Positions 1 to 8,472 of a DNA stretch of 64,000 nt are shown here, one piece after another. The translations under genes and the position numbers were made by a program. The notes under the pieces are model-generated. The model was not told where the DNA came from. It searched no databases and worked only from the letters and a program-made list of their open reading frames with translations. Every line of letters begins with the position of its first letter. Position 1 is the first letter of the stretch. The stretch comes from Micromonospora sp. MA102 (GTDB taxonomy: Bacteria > Actinomycetota > Actinomycetes > Mycobacteriales > Micromonosporaceae): positions 33,600-97,599 of the forward strand of contig NZ_JAMWEG010000024.1 of NCBI RefSeq assembly GCF_025460765.1, read 5' to 3'.

Positions 1-2
1 AG

Positions 3-170
3 GCGGCCCGGCACGCCGGCACCGAGGTCAGCGGCGCGCGGCTCCGGGGCCGCGAGCGCGGGCCCGGCGGGCGCTGGGCGCAGCTTCGGCGCCGGGCCTT
101 CTTCGGCGTCGGCGCGGTGCCGCAGCCCGGCAGCGCCGCCGACTCTGCCCAGGTGGAGGGGCTGGCATGA
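3..170 (+). CDS. C-terminal end of an unrecognised protein (cut by window edge)
   Basis: A frame open from the window edge ends in TGA at 168-170 and encodes about 55 residues rich in Arg, Gly and Ala, ending in DSAQVEGLA. Third codon positions are mostly G or C, as in the neighbouring genes. I do not recognise the family from this tail. The next gene starts about 110 bp downstream. Confidence 0.4.
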   Translation, partial: AARHAGTEVSGARLRGRERGPGGRWAQLRRRAFFGVGAVPQPGSAADSAQVEGLA

Positions 171-281
171 GCGGGGCTACGGAGGCATCATCAGCAGGCA
201 CAACGTGTGCCATGCTCATGTCGACGCCGTTCGCCACGAGCGGACCCGCCCGCGGGTCATGGGAGCTGGGGAGGTGTCGTC

Positions 282-1082
282 GTGACCGAGCGTAACGAGC
301 TTGTGGTCCGGCTTGGTCGGGCTGCCGCGCTCTCCCTGCTCGCCGGCACGGTGGGCGGGGCGGTGGTCCTCGCCGGCCAGGCCATCGCCGCCCGGAGCCG
401 GGAGTACGCCCAGCCCGAGCTGGGTCTCGCGCTGCGCGCCACGGTCGGCCGGGCGGACGCCCCGCCGCTGCGGCTGGTGCTGCTCGGCGACTCGTCGGCG
501 CTCGGCGTCGGCGTCGAACACTTCGAGGAGACCATCGGCGGGCAGCTCGCCCAGTTGCTGAGCGAGGCACCCACCGGCCGGCGGGTGCACCTGTCCAGCG
601 TCGGGGTGTCCGGCTCCCGCTCCACCGACCTGGCCACCCAGGTGGCCCGGGCGCTGCTCGGCGAGCGGCCCGACGTGGCGGTGATCCTGATCGGGGCGAA
701 CGACGCCACCGGGCTGGCCCGCCCGGCCGACGCGGCCGCCTACCTCGGTTCGGCGGTGCGCCGGTTGCGCGAGGCGCACGTCGAGGTGGTCGTGGGCACC
801 TGCCCCGACCTCGGTGCGGTCCGCGCGGTCGCGTCCCCGCTGCGGCAGGTGCTCGGCTGGGCGGGGCGGCGGGTGGCCCGCGCCCAGACGACCGCCGTGC
901 TCGACGCCGGGGGCAGCGTCGTCGACCTGGGCACCGAGACGGGCCCGGTGTTCCGGGCGGACGCCGGCACCCTCTGCCACGACGGCTTCCACCCCTCCGC
1001 CGACGGCTACCGGGTGTGGGCGCACGCCCTGCTCCCGGCGGTCGAGGCGGCCGCCGCGGTCGCGTACCGGCACCACCACTGA
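282..1082 (+). CDS. SGNH/GDSL-family hydrolase, membrane-anchored or exported
   Basis: A 266-residue lipase/esterase-type hydrolase. A hydrophobic segment at about residues 14-34 suggests an uncleaved anchor or signal. The SGNH blocks are visible: GDSS with the catalytic Ser near residue 71, an IGAND block with the Asn, and DGFHPS with Asp234 and His237 completing the triad. I chose GTG 282 because GGGGAGG sits about 7 nt before it; the frame is open further upstream but lacks a better site. The substrate cannot be told from sequence; cell-envelope lipids or acyl esters are the usual targets of such anchored enzymes (inference). Confidence 0.85.
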   Translation: MTERNELVVRLGRAAALSLLAGTVGGAVVLAGQAIAARSREYAQPELGLALRATVGRADAPPLRLVLLGDSSALGVGVEHFEETIGGQLAQLLSEAPTGRRVHLSSVGVSGSRSTDLATQVARALLGERPDVAVILIGANDATGLARPADAAAYLGSAVRRLREAHVEVVVGTCPDLGAVRAVASPLRQVLGWAGRRVARAQTTAVLDAGGSVVDLGTETGPVFRADAGTLCHDGFHPSADGYRVWAHALLPAVEAAAAVAYRHHH

Positions 1083-1142
1083 GCCCGGCGGGGTGACATT
1101 TCCCGCCCGCCGCGCGACTTCCGCCACAAGTTACCGGCGGGT

Positions 1143-1148
1143 TAACGT
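1143..1148 (+). promoter_or_regulatory. TANNNT -10 box, leaderless thiolase start
   Basis: TAACGT lies exactly 6 nt before ATG 1155 with no Shine-Dalgarno sequence between, which would place transcription start on or next to the start codon. Confidence 0.5.
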
Positions 1149-1154
1149 TGGTTC

Positions 1155-2417
1155 ATGCCGATTGAGTCGCCCCGCGACGCCGTCATCGTCGCCACCGCCC
1201 GGTCCCCCATCGGCCGCGCGTTCAAGGGTTCCCTGCGGGAGGTCCGCCCGGACGACCTCGCCGCCACGATCGTCCAGGCCGCCCTCGACAAGGTCCCGGC
1301 GCTCGATCCCACCACCGTCGACGACCTCTACCTGGGCTGCGGCCTGCCCGGCGGCGAGCAGGGCTTCAACATGGCCCGGGTGGTCGCCACCCTGCTGGGC
1401 CTGGACGGCCTGCCCGGCGCCACGCTGACCCGCTACTGCGCTTCCTCGCTGCAGACCACCCGGATGGCCATGCACGCGATCCGGGCGGGCGAGGGCGACG
1501 TCTTCATCTCCGCCGGCGTCGAGACCGTCTCCCGGTACGCGCGGGGCAACTCGGACGCCCTCCCGCCGGAGGCGCAGGCGCTGGTCGGCGGCGGGTGGGA
1601 GAACCCGCGCTTCGGCGCGGCGCGCGAGCGCTCCGCGGCCCGGGCCAAAGGTGGCGCCGAGGTGTGGACCGACCCGCGCGAGGACGGCCAGCTCCCCGAC
1701 ATCTACCTGACCATGGGCCAGACGGCGGAGAACCTCGCCCAGGTCCACGACGTCACCCGCGCGGACATGGACGCGTTCGGCGTCCGCAGCCAGAACCTCG
1801 CCGAGAAGGCGATCGCGGACGGCTTCTGGGCCCGCGAGATCACCCCGGTCACCACGCCGGACGGCACCGTCGTGAGCACCGACGACGGCCCGCGCGCCGG
1901 GGTGACCCTGGAGGCCGTGGCCGGCCTGAAGCCGGTCTTCCGCCCGGACGGCCGGATCACCGCCGGCAACTGCTGCCCGCTCAACGACGGCGCGGCCGCC
2001 GTGGTGATCATGAGCGCCCAGCGGGCGCAGGAGCTGGGGCTCACCCCGCTGGCCCGGATCATCTCCACCGGCGTCACCGCGCTCTCGCCGGAGATCATGG
2101 GCCTGGGCCCGGTCGAGGCGTCCCGGCAGGCGCTCAAGCGGGCCGGCATGACCATCGACGACGTCGACCTGGTCGAGATCAACGAGGCGTTCGCCGCCCA
2201 GGTGATCCCGTCGTACCGGCAGCTCGGCATCCCCGAGGAGAAGCTGAACGTGATGGGCGGCGCCATCGCCGTCGGCCACCCGTTCGGCATGAGCGGCGCC
2301 CGGATCACCGGCACCCTGCTCAACGCGCTGGAGTGGCACGACAAGACCATCGGTCTGGAGACCATGTGCGTAGGCGGCGGCCAGGGCATGGCCATGGTGC
2401 TCGAACGCCTGAACTGA
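1155..2417 (+). CDS. Acetyl-CoA C-acyltransferase (thiolase)
   Basis: A 420-residue thiolase catalysing thiolytic cleavage or Claisen condensation of acyl-CoA, as in beta-oxidation. The N-terminal VATARSPIGR motif, the nucleophilic Cys95 in RYCASSLQT, the NEAFAAQ block, GHPFGMSGAR with the catalytic His and the C-terminal CVGGGQGMA with the proton-donor Cys are all intact. Length is slightly above the usual 390-400 because of an insertion around residues 140-175. It stands alone, without an adjacent hydroxyacyl-CoA dehydrogenase, so its chain-length preference and pathway are open. The start is supported by a TAACGT box 6 nt upstream. Confidence 0.95.
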   Translation: MPIESPRDAVIVATARSPIGRAFKGSLREVRPDDLAATIVQAALDKVPALDPTTVDDLYLGCGLPGGEQGFNMARVVATLLGLDGLPGATLTRYCASSLQTTRMAMHAIRAGEGDVFISAGVETVSRYARGNSDALPPEAQALVGGGWENPRFGAARERSAARAKGGAEVWTDPREDGQLPDIYLTMGQTAENLAQVHDVTRADMDAFGVRSQNLAEKAIADGFWAREITPVTTPDGTVVSTDDGPRAGVTLEAVAGLKPVFRPDGRITAGNCCPLNDGAAAVVIMSAQRAQELGLTPLARIISTGVTALSPEIMGLGPVEASRQALKRAGMTIDDVDLVEINEAFAAQVIPSYRQLGIPEEKLNVMGGAIAVGHPFGMSGARITGTLLNALEWHDKTIGLETMCVGGGQGMAMVLERLN

Positions 2418-2457
2418 GGTCGGTTCCCCGACGCCGGGGCCGGGTACGGGAGGCGCC

Positions 2458-3900
2458 ATGGCGACCGTCGTGGAACGCGAACGCAAGTACTCCGGCGACG
2501 AGGGATTCCGGCTGCCCGACCTGACCGGGTGCGGTGGCGTCGCGACGACGTCCGACGCCACCGCCCTCGACCTGGACGCGGTCTACTGGGACACCGCCGA
2601 CCTCCGGCTGGCCCGCAGTGGCTACGCCTTGCGGCGGCGGACCGGCGGCCACGACGCGGGCTGGCACCTCAAGGTGGGTGCGGTCGGCGGCGCGCGCACC
2701 GAGCACCAGTTCCCGGCCGGGCCGGAGGACGCCGGTCCGCCGCCCGAGCTGGTGGCGCTCTTCCGCGGCGCGTCCCGGGGCCGCCCGGTCGCCCCGGCCG
2801 CGCGGGTCGTCACCCTTCGCCGGGAACGCCGCCTGCTCGACGCGGCGGGCCGCCCGCTGGCCGAGGTGGCCGAGGACGACGTCCACGCCGAGGACCTGGT
2901 GAGCGGCGAGCGGCAGGCCTGGCACGAGCTGGAGGTCGAGCTGGTCGAGGGCGACGAGGCGCTGCTCGACGCGATCGACGACCGGCTGTGCGCCGCCGGT
3001 GCGCGGACCGTCCCGGTCTCGAAGTCGCACCGCGCCCTGGGCGGCCGGCTCGCCGCCATTCGGCCGGCGCCCGCCGACCCGGCGGTCGCCCCGGTGGTCG
3101 ACTACCTCACCACCCAGCGCGACACGCTTGTCGGCCACCACGCCGGGGCGCTCGGCGGCGACGAGGACGCCGTACACGACATGCGGGTGGCCGTCCGCCG
3201 GCTCCGCTCCACGCTGCGCACCTTCCGGGGGCTGTGGGACCGGGCGGAGAGCGAGCAGGTGCGGGCGGAGCTGCGCTGGCTGGGTGCGCGGCTCGGGGCG
3301 GTCCGGGACGTCCAGGTGATGGCCGCCCGGCTGGCCGACGCGGTGCACGCGGAACCCGCGGAGCTGGTGCTCGGCCCGGTGCCGGCGCGGTTCGCCGAGC
3401 GGTTCGCCGCTGACCTGGCCACCGCCCTCGACGGGCTGCGCGCCGCGCTCGGCTCCGACCGCTACGCCGACCTGCTGCGCCGCCTGGACGCGCTGGTGGA
3501 GGGGCCGACCGCGCGTGACGTGCGGCGCCGCTGGGTGACCCGGCGGGTGCGCCGGGCGGTGACCCGCTTCGACGCCCGGCTGGACGAGGCGCTCGCGGGC
3601 GGGGGCGACACCGCGCTGCACGAGGCGCGCAAGGCGGGCAAGCGGGCCCGGTACGCCGTCGAGGTGCGCAAACCCGCCGCGAAGCTGGTGGACCGGCTCA
3701 GGGACCTCCAGGACGCGCTCGGCGCGCACCAGGACTCGGTGGTGACCCGGGAGGTGCTGCGCGAACAGGCGCTGCGGGCGTACGCCGACGGCGAGAACAC
3801 CTTCACCTACGGCCTGCTGCACGCCCGGCAGGCCGCGCTGGCCGACCGGGCCGGGCCGGCGCTCGCGAAGGCGCGCGACCGGGCCCGCCGCCGCATGTGA
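2458..3900 (+). CDS. CYTH and CHAD domain-containing protein
   Basis: A 480-residue two-domain protein. The N-terminal CYTH (triphosphate tunnel) domain begins with the ERERKY signature, an ExExK metal/phosphate-binding motif, and spans about residues 1-200. The C-terminal CHAD domain (about 210-480) opens with a conserved HDMRVAVRRLRST helix rich in His and Arg that binds polyphosphate in studied members. The fusion is known in actinobacteria, and an inorganic polyphosphate-related role is inferred. Start ATG has GGGAGG 4 nt upstream. It is followed 13 nt later by a short membrane ORF. Confidence 0.92.
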   Translation: MATVVERERKYSGDEGFRLPDLTGCGGVATTSDATALDLDAVYWDTADLRLARSGYALRRRTGGHDAGWHLKVGAVGGARTEHQFPAGPEDAGPPPELVALFRGASRGRPVAPAARVVTLRRERRLLDAAGRPLAEVAEDDVHAEDLVSGERQAWHELEVELVEGDEALLDAIDDRLCAAGARTVPVSKSHRALGGRLAAIRPAPADPAVAPVVDYLTTQRDTLVGHHAGALGGDEDAVHDMRVAVRRLRSTLRTFRGLWDRAESEQVRAELRWLGARLGAVRDVQVMAARLADAVHAEPAELVLGPVPARFAERFAADLATALDGLRAALGSDRYADLLRRLDALVEGPTARDVRRRWVTRRVRRAVTRFDARLDEALAGGGDTALHEARKAGKRARYAVEVRKPAAKLVDRLRDLQDALGAHQDSVVTREVLREQALRAYADGENTFTYGLLHARQAALADRAGPALAKARDRARRRM

Positions 3901-3913
3901 CCTGCACCGACAA

Positions 3914-4204
3914 GTGGCGGTCCTGCCGCGCCGTTACCTCTACAGCTCGGACGGCACGGCGCTGTGGCAGACGCTCCTGGCGCCGGGCAACGAGCGGGCC
4001 GACGTCCGTGGTCGTCAGCTCGCGTGGATGTTGGTGGTCGGACCGCCCGCCGTGGTCCTGACCGCGCTCGGCGCAATCGCACACGGCGAGCTGACGATGG
4101 TGCAATGGGCGGCGGCGCTGTTCGCCTGGGGCCTCGGCCGGCTGGCGTACCGGCGGCTGGGCACGCACGGCCCGGAGCTGCTGGCCAAGGTCGGCAAGGC
4201 CTAG
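3914..4204 (+). CDS. Small membrane protein resembling the end of an ABC-2 permease
   Basis: A 96-residue ORF with a GTG start, two hydrophobic segments (about residues 36-56 and 62-78) and a preceding stretch DGTALWQTLLAPGNERADVRGRQ. From memory this stretch resembles the last periplasmic/transmembrane part of actinobacterial ABC-2 type permeases, which are several hundred residues long. There is no ATPase neighbour and the upstream sequence is the CHAD coding end, so this looks like a remnant or a small derived protein. Codon use is normal for the genome, arguing it may still be translated. No clear ribosome-binding site. Confidence 0.5.
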   Translation: MAVLPRRYLYSSDGTALWQTLLAPGNERADVRGRQLAWMLVVGPPAVVLTALGAIAHGELTMVQWAAALFAWGLGRLAYRRLGTHGPELLAKVGKA

Positions 4205-4238
4205 CCGAGGCGGCGCTGGTTGAAGGGTTGATCACCCA

Positions 4239-4559
4239 TCAGAGCGCGGAACGGGTCCGGGCGACCGCGGTCGCCGCCTCGGCCAGCACGGGTTCCGGCG
4301 CGCCGGCCGCCAGCAGGTCGGCGGCGACCACCCGGAGCTGATCGGGCAGGGCCAGGTCGCTGGGCAGCCGGGGCACCTCGCGGCGCGGCTCCCCCTCGGC
4401 GTCGGCCGCCAGGTTGGCGATCTCCTGGACCAGCTTGTGCACCAGGTCGGCGCGGGACATGTTGCCGCCCTCGGCCGCCGCCGACCAGCGCGGCTGCTCC
4501 CAGTGCCCGACCTGTCGGACCAGCAGCGCCACCACCCGGTCCAGTTCCGCTGCGCTCAT
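4239..4559 (-). CDS. Hypothetical protein, small and acidic
   Basis: A 106-residue soluble protein with no membrane segment. It begins MSAAELDRVVALLVRQVGHW and contains an SRADLVHKLVQEIANLAADAEG helix region, suggesting an all-helical fold. I do not recognise the family. A TAGACT box lies 8 nt before the ATG. It sits between the permease-like fragment (convergent) and the Bax-inhibitor gene upstream on the same strand. Confidence 0.7.
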   Translation of the reverse strand: MSAAELDRVVALLVRQVGHWEQPRWSAAAEGGNMSRADLVHKLVQEIANLAADAEGEPRREVPRLPSDLALPDQLRVVAADLLAAGAPEPVLAEAATAVARTRSAL

Positions 4560-4567
4560 CGCGGCCG

Positions 4568-4573
4568 AGTCTA
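4568..4573 (-). promoter_or_regulatory. TANNNT -10 box for the 106-residue hypothetical
   Basis: On the minus strand TAGACT lies 8 nt before the ATG ending at 4559; candidate leaderless or very short-leader promoter. Confidence 0.35.
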
Positions 4574-4610
4574 CGACGGCGCCAGGTCGCCGAGCCCGCG
4601 TTGTCGTACG

Positions 4611-5369
4611 TCAGCGGCGGACGTAGCTGAGCAGGCGCAGGATCTGCCAGTACAGGAAGATCAACCCGACCAGCAGGCCGAAGGCGCAGAACCAGGCGTA
4701 CCGGCGGGGCAGGCCGTTGCGGGCGGACCGCTCGACCAGGTCGAAGTCGAGCACGAAGCTGAGCGCCCCGGCGATGATCGCGACCACCGAGAAGAGGTAC
4801 GGCAGCCAGCCGACCCGCGCGCTGAGGCTGTAGACCGCGACGCCCTGCCGTCCGGTGAACAGGTAGGCGACCAGGTTGACCAGGCCGATCGCCACGATGC
4901 CGATGAGCGTGCCGACGACCAGGCGGGCCAGTCGCGGGGTGGCCCGGATCAGCCGGGCCCGGTAGAGCAGCGCCATGCCGAGGAAGACCCCGAAGGTGCC
5001 GACCACCGCCTGCGCCACGATGCCCGGGTAGACGAGTTCGAAGGCGCGGCTGGCCACGCCGAGCAGCAGCCCCTGGAGCACCGCGTACCCGGCGATCAGC
5101 GGTGGGTTGGTGAGCTGCTTGAGCGAGATGACCAGCACGAGCGCCAGGCTGGCCAGGGCGCTGCCGGCGAGCGCCGCGGAGATCCACACGGCCTGCGGAA
5201 CGAGCACCCAGGCCACCGCCGCGGTGACACCGGTGAGCAGCAGCAGCCCGACCGTCCGGCTGACCACGTCGGCCACCGTCATCGTGTCGGCGGCGCCCCC
5301 GCCGAGCACCTGCCGCTCGGTCCGGCCGACGTCGTCCAGCCGGTCCAGCACCGGGTTGGCACTGCGCAC
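4611..5369 (-). CDS. Bax inhibitor-1/YccA family membrane protein (shorter paralogue)
   Basis: A 252-residue polytopic protein with about seven hydrophobic segments and a hydrophilic 30-residue N-terminus starting MRSANPVLDRL. It is a clear paralogue of the next gene upstream: both share the SANPVL/TSNPVL opening and the closing pattern LIFLYWQILRLLSY versus LVWLYLEILRLLSY. Family members act as membrane channels or modulators (calcium leak in BsYetJ), but the actinobacterial role is unknown. The GTG start has GAGGAGG about 5 nt upstream. A strong hairpin lies between the two paralogues, so they are probably transcribed separately. Confidence 0.9.
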   Translation of the reverse strand: MRSANPVLDRLDDVGRTERQVLGGGAADTMTVADVVSRTVGLLLLTGVTAAVAWVLVPQAVWISAALAGSALASLALVLVISLKQLTNPPLIAGYAVLQGLLLGVASRAFELVYPGIVAQAVVGTFGVFLGMALLYRARLIRATPRLARLVVGTLIGIVAIGLVNLVAYLFTGRQGVAVYSLSARVGWLPYLFSVVAIIAGALSFVLDFDLVERSARNGLPRRYAWFCAFGLLVGLIFLYWQILRLLSYVRR

Positions 5370-5441
5370 CGCGACCTCCTCGCGCCGACGTACCCCGCTC
5401 CCACTCTGCCCCGGGCGGCCCGGCGGTGGCGGGCAAACGAC

Positions 5442-5476
5442 GACGCCCGCCGCCGCGGGCGCGGCAGGCGGGCGTC
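5442..5476 (-). terminator. Hairpin terminator after the larger Bax-inhibitor gene
   Basis: Perfect 10-bp stem GACGCCCGCC / GGCGGGCGTC (5442-5451 with 5467-5476) and a 15-nt loop, 20 nt after the stop of the 5496-6338 gene. On the minus strand it is followed by a short T stretch. Confidence 0.7.
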
Positions 5477-5495
5477 GCAGGTCGGGCGGGGTTGG

Positions 5496-6338
5496 TCAGT
5501 CGTCGCCCTGGAAGTAGCTGAGCAGCCGGAGGATCTCCAGGTAGAGCCAGACCAGGCCGACCACGATGCCGAACGCGGCCGTCCAGGAGTAGCGCTGCGG
5601 GAGCCCCATCCGGACGCCCTCCTCGATCTCCGCGAAGTTGAGCACGAAGCTCAGCGCGGCGACCACGATGCAGACCAGGCTGAACCCGATGGCGAGCGGG
5701 CTGCCGTCCCGGAGGTGGGTGTTGACGCCGAAGAGCGCGAGCACCAGGTTGATCAGCATGACGCCGAACAGACCCGCGATGATCGCCACCATGATCCGGG
5801 CGAACTTCGGGGTGGCCCGGATGATCCGCGCCTTGTAGATAACCGCCATCAGGAAGAAGACGCCGAAGGTGGCGACCACGGCCTGGAGCACGATGCCGTC
5901 GTAGAGCGTGTCGAACGTCTTGCTGACCATGCCGACGAAGACGCCCTCGACGATCGAGTACGCCACCACGAGCGCCGGGTTCGCCATGCGGGAGAACGAG
6001 ATGACCAGGCCGAGGACGAGGCCGACCACCGCCGCGCCGATCCAGGCCGCGCCGGTCAGGGCGTCCGGCACGAGCACCCAGGCCGCGGCGGCCGACGCGC
6101 CGAGGATGCCGAGCATCAGCACCGTCTTGACGACCACGTCGTCGAGGGTCATCGGGGTCACGGTGGGCGGGGCCGCCGGGAAGCCGTGCCCGGTGGGGTA
6201 CGGCTGCTGCTGCGGGTACTGCGGGTACTGCTGGGGGTATCCGGGCTGACCGTACGGCCCGGGCTGGGCGTACCCGGCCGCCCGCTCCCGCTCAGCCGCC
6301 TGGCCGAGCCGGGCGAGCACCGGGTTCGAGGTCTTCAC
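5496..6338 (-). CDS. Bax inhibitor-1/YccA family membrane protein with Pro/Gln/Tyr-rich N-terminus
   Basis: A 280-residue paralogue of the previous gene. The membrane domain (about residues 65-275, seven hydrophobic segments) is preceded by a cytosolic tail with YPQ-type repeats (PGYPQQYPQYPQQQPYP) that the shorter paralogue lacks. Such low-complexity tails often mediate protein contacts (inference). GTG start with GGGAGG about 9 nt upstream. The gene ends in its own hairpin terminator. Tandem BI-1 paralogues are frequent in actinobacteria; division of labour is unknown. Confidence 0.92.
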   Translation of the reverse strand: MKTSNPVLARLGQAAERERAAGYAQPGPYGQPGYPQQYPQYPQQQPYPTGHGFPAAPPTVTPMTLDDVVVKTVLMLGILGASAAAAWVLVPDALTGAAWIGAAVVGLVLGLVISFSRMANPALVVAYSIVEGVFVGMVSKTFDTLYDGIVLQAVVATFGVFFLMAVIYKARIIRATPKFARIMVAIIAGLFGVMLINLVLALFGVNTHLRDGSPLAIGFSLVCIVVAALSFVLNFAEIEEGVRMGLPQRYSWTAAFGIVVGLVWLYLEILRLLSYFQGDD

Positions 6339-6443
6339 TTCTCAGGCCTCCCTCAGGGGGTCGATGCACGTGAACGTGCCTCTCCAGGGTAAACGCGGGG
6401 GCAACGCCGCGCGCCGCGCGAAGCTGTGGGAAAGCTGAGAGTG

Positions 6444-6527
6444 TGGTGCCCGGGGCGGGGGTCGAACCCGCATGCCTCTCGGCAGCCGCTTTTAAGGCGG
6501 CCGTGTCTGCCTTTCCACCACCCGGGC
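6444..6527 (-). tRNA. bldA: tRNA-Leu (anticodon UAA), bldA-type
   Basis: The minus strand folds as a complete class II tRNA: acceptor stem GCCCGGG/CCCGGGC, D arm, anticodon stem GCCGC/GCGGC enclosing loop CTTAAAA (anticodon at 6492-6494), a long variable arm typical of tRNA-Leu, T arm GCGGG-TTCGACC-CCCGC, discriminator A and an encoded CCA at 6444-6446. It reads UUA, the rarest Leu codon in high-GC actinomycetes. In Streptomyces this tRNA is bldA, which gates differentiation and antibiotic production. A TACGGT box at 6567-6572 on the same strand, about 39 nt upstream, may be its -10. Confidence 0.96.
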
Positions 6528-6615
6528 GGGTGACACCGGCGCGTCGACACGCGGGGTGCAGATCTCACCGTAGCGGCTGCGTCGCGGCCCGGCGTACCCC
6601 GCTGGGCCCGGCCGA

Positions 6616-6621
6616 TATGGT
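6616..6621 (+). promoter_or_regulatory. TANNNT -10 box deciding the 6629 start
   Basis: TATGGT lies 7 nt before GTG 6629. It overlaps an alternative ATG at 6617, which would be inside the promoter box, so GTG 6629 is favoured. Confidence 0.4.
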
Positions 6622-6628
6622 CGAGGCC

Positions 6629-8458
6629 GTGACCAGCGCCGCCCGCACGGCCCCCGGGCCCGACCGCGACCAGGCAGTCCGCCTCGACCCGGCGCTCGGC
6701 CCGGGCCGGGCGGCCCGGCTGCTGGCCGCCGGCCGCCGGCACCGCGCGGACCTGCTGATCGGCCTGCTCTTCGCCGCCCTCGCCGGCTGGCTCACCCACG
6801 GGCTGTGGCCGGCGCCCGGGCAGCGGGTGCTCGCCCTCAACCCGGCCGACCAGACCCTCTACGAGTGGTTCCTGGCCGTCGACTCGCGTGCCCTGCTCGG
6901 CGACTTCAGCCTGATCACCGACCGGCTCAACGCGCCGGACGGGGTGAACCTCATGACCAACACCACGGTCATCGCGCTCGGCGTGCTGCTCGCCCCGGTC
7001 ACCCTCGTCCTCGGGGCGCCGGTCACCTTCGCCCTGCTGGCCGCGGCCAACCTGGCCGGCACGGCGCTGGCCTGGTACCTGCTCCTGAACCGGACGCTGC
7101 GGGCCCGCCGGCTCGCCGCCGGGCTCGGCGCGGCGCTCTGCGGCTTCGGCCCGGGCATGGTCTCGCAGAGCAACGCGCATCTGCACATGACCGCCCAGTG
7201 GCTGGTCCCGGTGATCGTCTGGCTGGTGGTCCGGCTGCTCCGGGCCGCCGACCCGGCCGGCCGCCCGGACGGCCCGGACCGCCGCCGGCTGGCCACCTCG
7301 GCGCTCGGGCTGGCCACGGCCGTCACCGTCCAGGTCTTCGTCGGCGAGGAGGTGCTCTTCCTCACGGCGCTCAGCCTGCTCGTCATGGCCGTCGCGTACG
7401 GGTTCGCCGACCGCGCGCTGCTGCGCCGGGCGCTGCCCGGCTTCGCGGGTGGGCTGATGTGCGCCGCCGGGCTCGCCCTGCTCGTGCTGGGGTACCCGCT
7501 GTGGCTGCAGTTCGCCGGGCCACAGGGCGTCTCGGACGGGATGTTCAGCCCGCACTACTTCTCGGCCGACCTGACCAGCTGGACCCGGCTCTCCCCGCTG
7601 TCCGTGCTCGGCGGGGCCGAGGCGGCACGGCTGACCACCGGCCCCGCCGAGTTCAACGGCTTCCTGGGCTGGCCGCTGGTGCTGGTGGCCGCCGGCTGCG
7701 CGGTCTGGCTGGGCCGGCGCGCCCTGGTCGTCGCCTGCGTCGCCGGGGCGCTGGTCATGGCGGCGCTCTCGCTCGGCCCCGAGGTGGTCGTCGGCGGTGA
7801 GCGGACCGGGGTGCCCGGCCCGTACGCGCTGCTGGCCGGCCTGCCCGTGGTGGACGGCGCGCTGCCGATGCGGTTCGGCCTGGCGGTGCTGCCGCTGGTC
7901 GGGACGGTGCTCACGCTGGCCGTGCACCGGGCGCTGGGCGAGCGGGGGCCGGCCCGCCGGCTGGTTCCCGTCGCGGTCGGCGCGGCCCTGCTCAGCGTCT
8001 TCCCCGCGCCGCTGCCCACCACCGACCGGCCGCCGCTGCCGAAGTTCGTCACCGGCGAGCACTGGCGGCAGTGCGTACGCCCCGGCGGGGTGCTGGTGCC
8101 GGTGCCCACGGCCACCCCGAAGGACCCCTGGCCGATGCGCTGGGGCACCGCCGCGGACGCCGCCTTCGGCATGCCGGAGGGCTTCTTCATCGGCCCGTAC
8201 GGCCGCAACGGCTCGGCCACCATGGGCACGTACCAGCGCCCCACCTCCGCACTGCTGGCCGAGGCGGCCCGGCGGGGCGTGGCGCCGGCGGTCGGCGACC
8301 GGCAGCGCCGGCAGGCCGCCCGGGACATCGAGTTCTGGGGCGCCTCCTGCGTGGCGCTCACCGACGACGCGCCGCACGCCGAGACCCTGCGCCGGACCCT
8401 GGAGCAGCTCTTCGGCCCCGGCACCCGGATCGCCGACGCCTGGACCTGGCGGTTCTGA
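6629..8458 (+). CDS. Large polytopic membrane protein, glycosyltransferase-like (GT-C type suspected)
   Basis: About 609 residues with some 10-12 hydrophobic segments. A large extracytoplasmic loop early on contains LNPADQTLYEWFLAVDSRALLG and LITDRLNAPDGVNLMTNT, and the C-terminal about 140 residues are soluble (from LPKFVTGEHWRQC). This architecture and the acidic first loop match GT-C polyprenol-dependent glycosyltransferases or their relatives, but the DxD-type motif is not certain, so function is inferred. GTG 6629 chosen because of the TATGGT box; ATG 6617 is the alternative. Divergent from the tRNA and convergent with ndh across a shared terminator. Confidence 0.85.
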   Translation: MTSAARTAPGPDRDQAVRLDPALGPGRAARLLAAGRRHRADLLIGLLFAALAGWLTHGLWPAPGQRVLALNPADQTLYEWFLAVDSRALLGDFSLITDRLNAPDGVNLMTNTTVIALGVLLAPVTLVLGAPVTFALLAAANLAGTALAWYLLLNRTLRARRLAAGLGAALCGFGPGMVSQSNAHLHMTAQWLVPVIVWLVVRLLRAADPAGRPDGPDRRRLATSALGLATAVTVQVFVGEEVLFLTALSLLVMAVAYGFADRALLRRALPGFAGGLMCAAGLALLVLGYPLWLQFAGPQGVSDGMFSPHYFSADLTSWTRLSPLSVLGGAEAARLTTGPAEFNGFLGWPLVLVAAGCAVWLGRRALVVACVAGALVMAALSLGPEVVVGGERTGVPGPYALLAGLPVVDGALPMRFGLAVLPLVGTVLTLAVHRALGERGPARRLVPVAVGAALLSVFPAPLPTTDRPPLPKFVTGEHWRQCVRPGGVLVPVPTATPKDPWPMRWGTAADAAFGMPEGFFIGPYGRNGSATMGTYQRPTSALLAEAARRGVAPAVGDRQRRQAARDIEFWGASCVALTDDAPHAETLRRTLEQLFGPGTRIADAWTWRF

Positions 8459-8472
8459 CCCCGGACACGGCG

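Noticed and set aside
28..570. Long minus-strand frame opposite the SGNH hydrolase
   Set aside because: It lies antisense to a gene with intact catalytic motifs and encodes an Arg/Pro/Ala-rich sequence typical of shadow frames in high-GC DNA.
6443..6616. Longer N-terminus of the membrane protein running through the tRNA
   Set aside because: The open frame crosses tRNA-Leu on the opposite strand and shows no protein-like composition.
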